From NCBI GenBank assembly GCA_024277615.1, contig JAJRUW010000046.1, positions 1 to 41,224 of the forward strand: 41,224 nucleotides of DNA. Reading direction: 5' to 3'. The position numbers and the translations under genes were made by a program. The DNA comes from Fidelibacterota bacterium (GTDB taxonomy: Bacteria; Fidelibacterota; Marinisomatia; SCGC-AAA003-L08; JACNLC01). This document shows, piece after piece, positions 25,195-34,766 of the stretch (positions are counted from its first letter, which is position 1; each line of letters begins with the position of its first letter). Under the pieces are notes generated by a model. The model had not been told where the DNA came from. It saw nothing but the letters and a program-made list of their open reading frames with translations, and made no database searches.

Positions 25195-28100
25195 ATGTTC
25201 ATCGTCGCCCGCAAACTGACAGCCCTGCTGTTAGCGTCCACTCTGGTTTTTGCTCTGCAACCGTCTTACTTCGACAAAACCGAAGAAACTCCCGGCAGGG
25301 TCGTGCTTAGGCTGCAGCCGCTATTGAGCGACCTTGAAACGGTGGAAGGCTATACACGTCTCGTATCATCCCAAGAGGGACGGACCCTCGAAACGGGTAT
25401 GCCCGAAATCCCCGTTTACAGTCTTTATATTCCGGTTACTTCAATGGATAAACCTTCTGTCAACTACAGCATTTTGAACACTCATACACTGCAGGACATT
25501 GAGGTCTTCCCGGTTCAGCCGGCCCTGTCCTCCGACACTGATGGATTTGATTTTTACAGGAATGAGGACTTCTATGCATCCCGTGAGGTTTATCCCCAGG
25601 CGAATGTGACGATTTCAGATGTGATGACCTTTAGAGATCTGCGTCTCGTACGGGTGGACGTGATTCCCTGTGCTTACAGACCTGACACGCGTGAGTTGGA
25701 AGTCTGGGATGAGCTTGAACTCACTGTTACCGGCGCCGGTGTCGGTTCCGGAGCATACCTTGGAGGACGCCTGCGGTCCCGGGCATTTGAACCTTTTTAC
25801 CGCCAGATGCTACCCGATTATGCAGCCTCCCAACGGGAGGAGGATTATCAAACACCTGCGATCCTGTATATCTGCGGCGGGAATTCTATCTCAAACCCAT
25901 ATTTCCTCCAGCTTGCCGACTGGCGGCACCGGCAGGGCTATGAAGTCTATAAAGCAACGGCCGGGCTCATAGGAAACACTCCCGATGACATAAAAGCCTA
26001 TATCGAAAATGCCTATGCCACATTCGATCCACCGCCGGAATATGTCGCCCTCGTGGGTGATGCCGGGGGACCCTATGATATCCCGACCTGGTTTGAAAAT
26101 TGGTCCCAGTGCTATGGCGGTCCTTGTAACGGCGAAGGCGACTATCCTTACTCGCTCCTCGAGGGGGATGATCTGCTGCCGGAAGTTATTATCGGTCGTA
26201 TCTCCGTGCGGAATACCCAGGAATTGGCTATCGTGGTTAGCAAAACGCTCAATTATGAAAAAGTGATCGGGCATGATAATGCCTGGTTTGGCAGTGTCGG
26301 CCTGCTGGTGAATCCCGAAGCAGGCGGTGGAGGGCAGTCCCTCCTCTCCACCAATGAGTATCTGCAGATGCTTTTCCAGAGTCAGGATTATTCCGACATC
26401 CGCTACGATGTGGAATACAATGCGGTAAATGCTTCCTATTGGCTCAACGGTCAGTTGGATGACGGTGTCTCGTATCTCAATTTTCGGGGGCTGTACGGAC
26501 CCGGGAGTTTTGACATTGATCTTATTATGAATGACATCAGTTCACACAATATGCTGCCTTTCATGACCTTTATCACCTGTGGTACAGGCAGTTTCGCCTA
26601 TGAGCAGGCCTCTCCCAGCGAGCGCTTTTTACGCTCGGGAGTGAGCCCTTCAAATTACAGTGGTGCCGTGGCTGCAATATCTACGGCAACTGTTGGGACA
26701 CATACACAATTTAACAATCTGCTGGACATGGGCGTTTACGATGGGATTTTTATCCGGCGTTGCCAAACAGCCGGAGCAGCCCTGGTGGCCGGGAAACTGT
26801 CACTGCTGAATACTTATCCGGACGACCCCTCCCATTATGTGAGCATCTTCAGTCACTGGAACAATTTAATGGGCGACCCCGCACTCAGGCTGTGGACGGC
26901 GGCACCTGTCAGCCTCACCGTTACGCATCCTGCAAGTATAGCTTATGGCACAGACAGGGTGCAGGTTACAGTGCTGGATGCGGACAGTTCGCCCGTTGAA
27001 AATGCTATGGTAACACTCACTATGGAAGAGGATATTTTCACCAGCAAAATCACCGCTGCTGACGGTTCGGCTGTTTTTTCTCTTCACTACCAGACGGACG
27101 GGCTGGTGAACGTGACGGTAACGGGAGAAAATTTAAAACCCTATGAAGGTATTCTGATCATAGATACAGTCGGACCCGCCCTGAACGCGGACGATGCCAT
27201 AGCCATCGATGACAGTGAGGGGAATGGCGACGGGCTGCTTAACGCCGGGGAACAGGCCGTGGTTACGGTGACCCTGGAAAATGCCGGCAGCAATCTGACC
27301 GGTGGTTTGGCTGTACTCAATAGTAGTTCGCAGCATATTGCGGTCGAAACCCTGCCCGTGGAATTCGGAGATCTCACTACTGGCAGCGCCGTGACTTTGA
27401 GCTTCCCTGTATCTGTAGATGCCAACGCTGCGGACGGACCGGATACGGGACTCTGGCTGGAGGTTTCCGACGAAGCCGGAAACAACTGGGAGCTTGGTAT
27501 CCTGCTGACCATCCATGCCGGGACTGTCAGTTATTCAGGTTACCAGCTGATTGAGGGTGAGACACTCCAGCCCGGTCAAACCGGTGAAGTAGCACTTTTC
27601 CTCGAAAATATCGGTACTGTGGCTCATGAAAATTTGACGGGAGAATTAAGTTATATTGGCGATCAGGGAGTGAATTTACCAATATTATCCGGACAATGGT
27701 CAGCCATTCAGCCCGGTCAGAGTCAGACCGCTGCAGATCCTTTCAGTATTGCACTGGATCCGAACGTGATAACCGGGAGTCAGCTGTCTTTTCAGATTCG
27801 GCTTACCGATGAAAACGGCTATGACCAGACGGAAACATTTACCATTCCCGCGGGGATTTCAACAGTCGGTGACCCCACCGGCCCTGACGGGTTTGGGCAT
27901 TATATTTATGATTCAGGTGATACAGCTTATGCCCTGGCACCTACTTACGGCTGGCACGAAATTGATCCCTCCAAGGGCGGCGAGGGTGAGCTTTTACCCA
28001 TGGCGGATTGCGGTAACGGTGTTCCTTTCGATCAGGAATCCGAAATTGTACAGTTGCCCTTTGAACTGAATTATTATGGAGAGACTTACAGTGAGATCAC

Positions 28101-30411
28101 CGTAAGCACGAACGGTTGGATTGCCTTCGGACCTTCGGATATGGCCACTTTCCGAAATACGCCCGTTCCCGGCCCTGGCGGTCCTTCACCGATGCTGGCG
28201 GTATTCTGGGATGATCTGCGGAATCTGAACGCCAATTGTTTCGGGTCTGTGGGGAATATCTCGGCTTACACGGCGGACGACAGCAGCTATGTGGTCATAG
28301 AGTGGTCTGATGTGGAAACTTTTTTCGCCGGGGATACGGAATCCTTCGAAGCCCTTCTGTTCAGAAATGAAACAGGACAATCCGGTGACAATGATATCAA
28401 ACTACAGTACAGGAAGTTTAACAACACAACTTCAGGTCTTTACCTGCCCGCCTATAACGGTCTGATCCATGGTGGTTACGCAACTATCGGACTGGAAGAT
28501 CACAGCGGTCTTGAAGGTCTGCAGTACACTTATGATAATGAATATCCGGTGACGGCCAAACCGCCGGAAGACAATTCGGCTCTGTTTATCACAACCCGTC
28601 TGCCGGTCGATTTATTCAGTGTTGATACGACACTTGGGGCACCACCACTCACAGTTCAGTTTACGGGGAATCCTATCTTTGAAAATCAGAGCTGGGACTG
28701 GGATTTTGACGGCGACGGCCAGACCGATTCCACAGAACCGAACCCTCAGTGGACCTTCACAGAATACGGTCATTATCCCGTAAGGGTTACCGTTAACGAC
28801 GGTGATACGGAATATGTGGACCTGCGCCGGCACTATATTCATTTGGTGACCTATGGCTGCACCGACCCCCTGGCAGAGAATTTTGATGAAACCGCTGCCA
28901 TGGATGACGGCTCCTGCACGTACATATACGGCTGCATGGATCCCCAGGCCTTGAATTACAATATTTCGGCGGTCTTTGACGACGGTAGTTGCTTTTACAT
29001 CGAATATACAACTCTTGCCGGTTTAGATGTTGAAAACGGTGATAATTTTGGTCGGGCCTTGAGTAAAAGTGGTGATCTTGCAGTCATAGGCGCCCCCAAA
29101 GCGGATGTAAATAATCAAATGGACCAGGGCATGGTTTATCTTTTCCAGCTTGACGAACTCGGGAACTGGACCCAGGCAGGCTCTCTTACGGCGGAGGATG
29201 GCAGTTTGCTGGATTACTTCGGCTATGCTGTAGCCATCCGGGGTGATTATCTCCTCGTGGGGGCTTATAAAGCGGATATCGATGGCAGTGCTAATGTGGG
29301 GGCAGCATATATTTTCAACCGCGATGCCGACGGAGACTGGACGCAGATCGTAAAACTCATCCCGGAGGACGGCGAAGCAAATGATAATTTTGGAGTATCC
29401 GTAGCCCTGGAAAACGGAACCGCGGTCGTAGGTGCCTATCGGGATGATAATGAGAACGGCGAGAATGCCGGCGCAGTCTATCTCTATGAAATGGACGGTG
29501 CTTCAGGCTGGGTACAGACTGCGAAACTGACAGCAGATACCGGCCATGGGGGTGATGCTCTGGGGGCATCTGTTGACATTTCGGGAAGCAGAATTATAGC
29601 CGGCGCTAATTTATATGACGGTTTCAGCCTGAATAACTGCGGGGCGGCTTTTACTTTCGTCAGGGATGAGTTCGGTGCCTGGGAACAGGAAAGCCTGCTG
29701 ACAGCTGACGATATTGATTCCTTTGACCATTTCGGTTATTCAGTGGCCATCGATGACAGCACGGCACTCATCGGTTCATATCTGGACAACAATGAGAACG
29801 GGACCATTGCCGGTGCTGCCTATATTTTCAACCTCACGGAAACGGGCTGGGTCCAGGAAGAAAAACTGGTGGGTGTATCGGGTTCGGACTTCTATTTCGG
29901 CACAACAGTGGGACTGGATGGAAATTATGCAGCAGTAGGTTCAAACCAGCGCCTGTTTCTGTACAGGCAGGATGAAGAAGGTCAATGGAGTGAAGGCACC
30001 GGCTTTGTTACTAATGCGAATGAGCCGGTCTTCATCGATAGTCTGCATGTCCTGGCCGGGAATTATCACGGCAATATTGTTGAGGCCTACTCCCTTGCAG
30101 AATGGGAAGCCTGGCTGGCTGTTGACGATCCCGTTGGAATATTGCCTGAGGGATTTAGTTTGGGAATGAATTACCCCAATCCTTTCAACCCTGTAACAGT
30201 AATTCCCTTCGACACTCCCGGTTATAACGAGGTGAGTATTGTGGTTTATGACCTGCAGGGCAGACAGGTGGCCACCTTGCTGCAGGGGCGACAGTTGCCG
30301 GGCCGGCATCTGACAGAATGGAATGCAAAGGGCTTTCCCTCAGGCGTTTACTTCGTCAGAATGGAGGGGACGGATTTTGTACAAACCCGGAAGGTAATGC
30401 TGCTGAAATAG
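25195..30411 (+). CDS. giant secreted C25 (gingipain)-like protein with T9SS sorting tail
   Basis: The 1738-residue protein starts with a signal peptide (KLTALLLASTLVFA) behind GGAGG. In order it has a propeptide-like region (30-210) and a peptidase C25-type domain (about 220-570, with VALVGDAGGPYDIP and FITCGTGSFAYEQ, Cys462). Ig/CARDB-like beta domains (about 580-900), a beta domain with ITVSTNGWIAFG (about 910-1130) and a PKD domain (about 1140-1215, WDWDFDGDGQTDS) follow. Two GCTDP...DDGSC repeats (about 1222-1268) and at least five FG-GAP propeller blades (about 1275-1640, DNFGRALSKSG type) come next, then a type A T9SS sorting domain. The tail (NYPNPFNPVT to RKVMLLK) predicts export by T9SS and surface anchoring. 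The C25 HG motif reads RGLYG (431-435), so the catalytic His is not at its usual place. It may be an inactive or variant protease acting as an adhesin. Confidence 0.88.
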   Translation: MFIVARKLTALLLASTLVFALQPSYFDKTEETPGRVVLRLQPLLSDLETVEGYTRLVSSQEGRTLETGMPEIPVYSLYIPVTSMDKPSVNYSILNTHTLQDIEVFPVQPALSSDTDGFDFYRNEDFYASREVYPQANVTISDVMTFRDLRLVRVDVIPCAYRPDTRELEVWDELELTVTGAGVGSGAYLGGRLRSRAFEPFYRQMLPDYAASQREEDYQTPAILYICGGNSISNPYFLQLADWRHRQGYEVYKATAGLIGNTPDDIKAYIENAYATFDPPPEYVALVGDAGGPYDIPTWFENWSQCYGGPCNGEGDYPYSLLEGDDLLPEVIIGRISVRNTQELAIVVSKTLNYEKVIGHDNAWFGSVGLLVNPEAGGGGQSLLSTNEYLQMLFQSQDYSDIRYDVEYNAVNASYWLNGQLDDGVSYLNFRGLYGPGSFDIDLIMNDISSHNMLPFMTFITCGTGSFAYEQASPSERFLRSGVSPSNYSGAVAAISTATVGTHTQFNNLLDMGVYDGIFIRRCQTAGAALVAGKLSLLNTYPDDPSHYVSIFSHWNNLMGDPALRLWTAAPVSLTVTHPASIAYGTDRVQVTVLDADSSPVENAMVTLTMEEDIFTSKITAADGSAVFSLHYQTDGLVNVTVTGENLKPYEGILIIDTVGPALNADDAIAIDDSEGNGDGLLNAGEQAVVTVTLENAGSNLTGGLAVLNSSSQHIAVETLPVEFGDLTTGSAVTLSFPVSVDANAADGPDTGLWLEVSDEAGNNWELGILLTIHAGTVSYSGYQLIEGETLQPGQTGEVALFLENIGTVAHENLTGELSYIGDQGVNLPILSGQWSAIQPGQSQTAADPFSIALDPNVITGSQLSFQIRLTDENGYDQTETFTIPAGISTVGDPTGPDGFGHYIYDSGDTAYALAPTYGWHEIDPSKGGEGELLPMADCGNGVPFDQESEIVQLPFELNYYGETYSEITVSTNGWIAFGPSDMATFRNTPVPGPGGPSPMLAVFWDDLRNLNANCFGSVGNISAYTADDSSYVVIEWSDVETFFAGDTESFEALLFRNETGQSGDNDIKLQYRKFNNTTSGLYLPAYNGLIHGGYATIGLEDHSGLEGLQYTYDNEYPVTAKPPEDNSALFITTRLPVDLFSVDTTLGAPPLTVQFTGNPIFENQSWDWDFDGDGQTDSTEPNPQWTFTEYGHYPVRVTVNDGDTEYVDLRRHYIHLVTYGCTDPLAENFDETAAMDDGSCTYIYGCMDPQALNYNISAVFDDGSCFYIEYTTLAGLDVENGDNFGRALSKSGDLAVIGAPKADVNNQMDQGMVYLFQLDELGNWTQAGSLTAEDGSLLDYFGYAVAIRGDYLLVGAYKADIDGSANVGAAYIFNRDADGDWTQIVKLIPEDGEANDNFGVSVALENGTAVVGAYRDDNENGENAGAVYLYEMDGASGWVQTAKLTADTGHGGDALGASVDISGSRIIAGANLYDGFSLNNCGAAFTFVRDEFGAWEQESLLTADDIDSFDHFGYSVAIDDSTALIGSYLDNNENGTIAGAAYIFNLTETGWVQEEKLVGVSGSDFYFGTTVGLDGNYAAVGSNQRLFLYRQDEEGQWSEGTGFVTNANEPVFIDSLHVLAGNYHGNIVEAYSLAEWEAWLAVDDPVGILPEGFSLGMNYPNPFNPVTVIPFDTPGYNEVSIVVYDLQGRQVATLLQGRQLPGRHLTEWNAKGFPSGVYFVRMEGTDFVQTRKVMLLK

Positions 30412-30622
30412 TCCGGCAGAGCGGTTTAAAAATGACCGAATAAAATTCAGGCCGCCGGGAATACGGGATATGCCCAGTAACAGGTCTGTCGGATATTATC
30501 TTATTTGAGTATAACCGGGCAACTTAAACCTTTGCTCATGCCGGCCGGGGCACTCCGCACAAATGGGGAGACATCGAAGTTCGGGGTCTTACCATTCGAT
30601 ATATATCTGCAAATACTTGTGG

Positions 30623-30653
30623 AAAAAAGAGGGATGCATAACTGCATCCCTCT
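30623..30653 (-). terminator. intrinsic terminator for the minus-strand barrel gene
   Basis: AGAGGGATGCA, loop TAAC and TGCATCCCTCT form a perfect 11-bp stem at 30628-30653. On the minus strand it is followed by a run of U (the AAAAAA at 30623-30628). It lies about 50 bases past the stop of the gene at 30701. Confidence 0.85.
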
Positions 30654-30700
30654 AAACTTAAAAGAGTGCCAGGCCCTGAGAGCTATTGCCGGTCAGGTCT

Positions 30701-32212
30701 CTATCTGCCAATCCAGAGGCCCAGCGAAAAGTTGGTTCCGTCGGGGACATCGGGCGAATTCCCCTCAACCGTATATCCAAAGGGTACGGTCTTCCAGTCC
30801 CCGCCGTAGGTCCCGAGATAACTCACGGCTGCCCGGATTCCCAGCAGGGGATTGATTTTCATGATCAGACTGGCTTCGGGACGATAAACGAAGAAAAGCC
30901 GTTCAAACTTCAGGTGATCGATATTACCGAAATTTGAACTTGGGTTATCAAAAGTGGGGTTTTCACGGACATCGGAAATCTCAATATCCGTATTGCCGCC
31001 CCCCAGCATCAGACTGCCTTCAAACAGCAAAAAGGGGCGCAGGGGATAACGTCTGGTCAGAGTGGCACCGCCATAGCCTGATTGTATGGAGAGATGGCGG
31101 GAATAATCTGTTCCTTTGATGTTTTGCGTCGTTGCGTAACCGGCACCCATTCCACCGAGGAACCAACCCCGGCCGATAGCGTGCTGCAGGCGCATTCCGA
31201 CAAAGGAAGCTCCGTTGTTATCGATGGGCGTAAAACCGAAGGCGGTAATAAAACTGTTGATCCCGGCAAAGTCGAAATCCAGTATATTCAGGTCAACTCC
31301 AATACCACCCATCGGTCGGCCGGCAAATGGTCGGCCCGGCATCTGTCCCATGTGACCGCCCATACCGCCGCTTCCGCAGGCTTCGCCGTTGCAGGGGCTT
31401 TCGCTGCACTTTTCGGAGCCTTCACCCATAGCACCACAACCGGGTCCGCCGGGTTTCTGCATGCCATATTGGAAGCCCCGGCCCCGGGATGATCCATCAT
31501 CACTGAACCAGCTGAAGCCTGCCTGGCCATGCTTGCGGCCGGGTCGTTCTTTACAACAGTCTGCCGAGGTCATTCCTGACCGCATTTGCATTTTACATGC
31601 CGCATCATCGTCATCCTGACCATCCTCAACGTAGAAAAATTCCGATTCGCCGGTGTCTCTCCGGCCTTTTAAAAAGTTTTTGAAAATTGCTTTTGACCGG
31701 CAGGCGGAATCAGGATGGTTCATCCCGTTTTTCATTGCCTGATTGTCGTGCATGGGGCAGTTATCTTCAGTGTAGCTGTCATCGTCCAACTCGATGATCA
31801 TGATATTGCCGTCCATGTCCAGGCCCTCAAGATCCAGATCAAGATCTTCAAGTTCATCGGTATTGCCGCTCAGCTTGATGAAGCACTTCGTTTCTCCGCC
31901 GGCAGCACCCATTTCCAGATTTAGCTCCTCAAGGATTTTTTCCAGATCAAGCTCTTCATCCTGCGCATTGATCGTGATATCCCGAACCTGTGTGTTCACG
32001 CTGTCACCCCGGGTGGTCGTGACCATGATGGTCATTTGCAAAGGCTCACCCGTTCCGGCAAATTTGACGCTTGAAATGTTTTCCTGCTGACTGACTCCGT
32101 CAAGGGCAACCTCAACATTAATTTTCTTTTCCGTTTTTGCGTCAGATGCAAATGACAGAGAGAAAAACAGTATTAGCACAGCACTGCAGGTTATCCTGAA
32201 TATTTTTTTCAT
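30701..32212 (-). CDS. outer-membrane protein with a Met/Cys/His-rich middle region
   Basis: The 503-residue protein has a signal peptide (MKKIFRITCSAVLILFFSLSFA) and an acidic N-terminal domain (about 25-150, ELDLEKILEELNLEMG and ELEDLDLDLEGLDMDG). A low-complexity middle (about 150-310) is crowded with Met, Cys, His, Gly and Asp, for example NCPMHDNQAMKNGMNH, CKMQMRSGM, ADCCKERPG and GGMGGHMGQMPG. The C-terminal part (about 310-503) is rich in alternating aromatic and glycine strands and ends SLGLWIGR, as a small barrel or barrel-like domain would. Soft-metal binding by the Met/Cys/His region is plausible but unproven. No homologous family is recognised. A terminator closes it downstream. 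Confidence 0.7.
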   Translation of the reverse strand: MKKIFRITCSAVLILFFSLSFASDAKTEKKINVEVALDGVSQQENISSVKFAGTGEPLQMTIMVTTTRGDSVNTQVRDITINAQDEELDLEKILEELNLEMGAAGGETKCFIKLSGNTDELEDLDLDLEGLDMDGNIMIIELDDDSYTEDNCPMHDNQAMKNGMNHPDSACRSKAIFKNFLKGRRDTGESEFFYVEDGQDDDDAACKMQMRSGMTSADCCKERPGRKHGQAGFSWFSDDGSSRGRGFQYGMQKPGGPGCGAMGEGSEKCSESPCNGEACGSGGMGGHMGQMPGRPFAGRPMGGIGVDLNILDFDFAGINSFITAFGFTPIDNNGASFVGMRLQHAIGRGWFLGGMGAGYATTQNIKGTDYSRHLSIQSGYGGATLTRRYPLRPFLLFEGSLMLGGGNTDIEISDVRENPTFDNPSSNFGNIDHLKFERLFFVYRPEASLIMKINPLLGIRAAVSYLGTYGGDWKTVPFGYTVEGNSPDVPDGTNFSLGLWIGR

Positions 32213-32397
32213 GGTAAGAATTCCTATTTTTTAGTTGGGACAGTACTCATTATTGATATACCTGAATTAATGATATGACTGTCAGGGTTAAGACGGTAAA
32301 TGTATGCTGTTACAAAGACAAAAGTTCCGGACGAGTTTGAACAGCCGGTTTTCCCGGCGGAAGGATCAGGGTTGATTGGAGGATATGTCTAACAAAT

Positions 32398-32775
32398 TTA
32401 TTCGGGATCCCCGAGTATGTCCGAGACCTTTTTCAGTAATTTCAGGGGACTGAAGGGCTTGGTAAAATAATCATCGGCCCCGGCTTTGCGGCCGCGTTGG
32501 AGGTCAACTTCCTGTTGAATTGCCGTGAGCATGACAATATGAATATCCCGGGTCAGAGTTTCCTTTTTCAGAGTTTCACAGACTTCAAAACCGTCAATCC
32601 CGCCCTTGGGCATCATCACATCCAGCAGTATCAGATCCGGAAGTTCCTTGCGGGCAATTTCCAGAGCCTGGGGACCGTTCTCGGCCTGCAGCAGTTTATA
32701 ATTACTGGAACGAAGTGTTACGTTGATCAGTTCTCTGACTTCCATCTGATCATCAACAATTAATATTTTTTTCAT
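32398..32775 (-). CDS. single-domain response regulator (REC)
   Basis: The 125-residue protein is a bare receiver domain. It has acidic residues Asp9 and Asp10, phosphoacceptor Asp52 (LILLDVMMP), Thr84 and the conserved Lys106 (YFTKPFSP). It has no output domain, so it should work through protein contact or as a phosphorelay intermediate. It overlaps the stop of the hybrid kinase gene by four bases (ATGA), so the kinase is its likely phosphodonor. The KGGID insert near Asp52 is a variation often seen in stand-alone receivers. Confidence 0.92.
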   Translation of the reverse strand: MKKILIVDDQMEVRELINVTLRSSNYKLLQAENGPQALEIARKELPDLILLDVMMPKGGIDGFEVCETLKKETLTRDIHIVMLTAIQQEVDLQRGRKAGADDYFTKPFSPLKLLKKVSDILGDPE

Positions 32776-34667
32776 GAGGTTTCAATTTTTGAGTGTTTTG
32801 TTTTTTCTTCAATCGGCAGGGTAAACGATACGATTGTACCTTTCCCGTATTCACTTTCAACATGGATGGATCCGCCATGTTCTTCGATCAGGCCTTTGGC
32901 GATGCTCATACCTAGTCCCGTGCCCTCGATGGCGGTATTGGAGGCGTCGGCGCGGTAAAATTTGTCGAAGACTTTGGAAACCTGTTCGCGGGTCATTCCG
33001 ATGCCTTCATCAATGACGGAGATGTTGAAAAAACCGCCTGAGGATTTGCAGTTGATCTTGATTCTACCGCCGTCCGGCGAATATTTTACAGCATTGCTGA
33101 TCAGATTTTTGAACACCTGACCGATTTTTTCACCGTCGATAAATATATCAAGATTTTCTTTGGGAAGTATGGTTTCAAACCTATGTTTTGGATGTTGCTC
33201 GATAAAGGGCTGTAAAACTTCTTCGAGGATATGCCCGAGGTTGTAGGTGGCTTTCTCAAGTTTATAACTGGTTTCCGATTCTATACGCGAGATGTCCAGC
33301 AGATCATTTATGATGGAAGACAACTTTGCCGCCTGATTATTGATATGTGTCAGAAAACGCATATTTTCCTCCTTGGATATATCGTCCCGCATGAGCAGGA
33401 TCTCCGAAAATCCCTTTATGGAGGTGAGGGGAGACCGCAATTCGTGAGCTGCCGTAGAAATGAACTCCGTTTTCATCCGGTCAACTTCGCGTTCATGGCT
33501 CACGTCATGAAAATTATAAATTATCTGGGTTACTTTGCCGTTTTTATCCCAGATGACGGAGGTTCGGGCTCTCAGGATCACCGGATACTTTCGGTTTTTT
33601 GTCGGGACCTCAAAATCAAACTGATAGCCGACATCCAGGTATCTGATATGCAGCAGGACCTCTTCACGCAGCTCTTTATCGATAAAGATCTTATCTATAG
33701 GTTGATTCAACATTTTTTCAGCATCCACATTCAACAGGTCTTCGGCGGCCGGGTTCAACTGCAGAATTCTGTTTTCCAGGTCGGTAACGATCATTCCGTC
33801 TGCCATTGAGCGCTGAATGGCGCTGATGTGGTCGCGGGCTTCCTCAGCATCGTGGAGAGCTGCATTAAGCTCGAGCGTGCGCTCCCTGACTTTGTGTTCC
33901 AGGGATTCCCGATAATCGTGCAATTCGGTCATATCGATGATCTGTGCCGTATAATAAGCCGGCTTATCGTTGAATTTTACAACAGACATACTTATATTGA
34001 CCCAGATGATCTCGCCGTCGTTTCGTTTCAGACGCTTTTCAATATGCACATGGTCCTGCGGACCTGAGATAAGTTTTCCGGCCAGAGCCATGATCCCCGG
34101 TTTGTCACCCCGGACTTCGAGATCGGCAATGTTCTTTTTCAGGAGTTTTTTTTCTGAGTATTTCAGAAGCTTTGCAATGCTCTGGTTGACCTGTTGTAAA
34201 TCGCCCTCCAGAGAGAAAATGAGAATGCCGGCTGCGGCGTGCGAAAAGGCGCTCCGGAAGCGTTCTTCACTATCCTTCAGCTTCAACAATAATTCGCGCC
34301 TGTCAAAACCGATTTTTATGGCGTGGTACAGGTCCGTCATGGCAACCGGCTTGCGTATGAAATTGATCGCTCCCAGTTGAATGGCTTCAATTGCATTATC
34401 AACATCCCCGTGTCCGGTGATGATAATCGACATGATATCAGGCTGGGTTTCCTTGGCTTTCTCAATGAGTTGGAATCCATCCATACCAGGCAGTCTTATG
34501 TCTGTGACGATAATATCAATTTCGGTTTTTTGGATGATGCTAAGGGCTTCGGAAGCAGAATTTGAGGTCTCTACGGAAATGCCGTCATCCAGACTGGTCA
34601 GACCTTCCTTGATGAGGTTGCAAAGTACAACTTCGTCTTCAACAATGATAACTTTCCTTTGGCGCAT
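32772..34667 (-). CDS. REC-PAS-PAS sensor histidine kinase
   Basis: The 631-residue protein begins with a receiver domain (1-125; Asp11 and Asp56, Lys106), then PAS1 (about 132-250). A short coiled coil (HKVRERTLELNAALHDAEEA) and PAS2 (about 280-395) follow. Then come HisKA with the phospho-accepting His408 (STAAHELRSPLTSIKG) and a HATPase domain with NLISNAVKYSPDGG, VIDEGIGM and GTGLGMSIAKG. No membrane helix is seen, so it is cytoplasmic. An N-terminal receiver means that the kinase takes input from another kinase as well as its PAS domains. It is coupled to the single-domain regulator downstream and lies 99 bases from the HD-GYP gene upstream. Confidence 0.92.
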   Translation of the reverse strand: MRQRKVIIVEDEVVLCNLIKEGLTSLDDGISVETSNSASEALSIIQKTEIDIIVTDIRLPGMDGFQLIEKAKETQPDIMSIIITGHGDVDNAIEAIQLGAINFIRKPVAMTDLYHAIKIGFDRRELLLKLKDSEERFRSAFSHAAAGILIFSLEGDLQQVNQSIAKLLKYSEKKLLKKNIADLEVRGDKPGIMALAGKLISGPQDHVHIEKRLKRNDGEIIWVNISMSVVKFNDKPAYYTAQIIDMTELHDYRESLEHKVRERTLELNAALHDAEEARDHISAIQRSMADGMIVTDLENRILQLNPAAEDLLNVDAEKMLNQPIDKIFIDKELREEVLLHIRYLDVGYQFDFEVPTKNRKYPVILRARTSVIWDKNGKVTQIIYNFHDVSHEREVDRMKTEFISTAAHELRSPLTSIKGFSEILLMRDDISKEENMRFLTHINNQAAKLSSIINDLLDISRIESETSYKLEKATYNLGHILEEVLQPFIEQHPKHRFETILPKENLDIFIDGEKIGQVFKNLISNAVKYSPDGGRIKINCKSSGGFFNISVIDEGIGMTREQVSKVFDKFYRADASNTAIEGTGLGMSIAKGLIEEHGGSIHVESEYGKGTIVSFTLPIEEKTKHSKIETS

Positions 34668-34766
34668 CTCCGTCTATCGGTTAATTAGAACTGAACAGAG
34701 CTCAATTTATTCTGTGTTTAAGAGGTGAGAATATAACAATAAATCACCCAATGCAGGCGAATGAAA

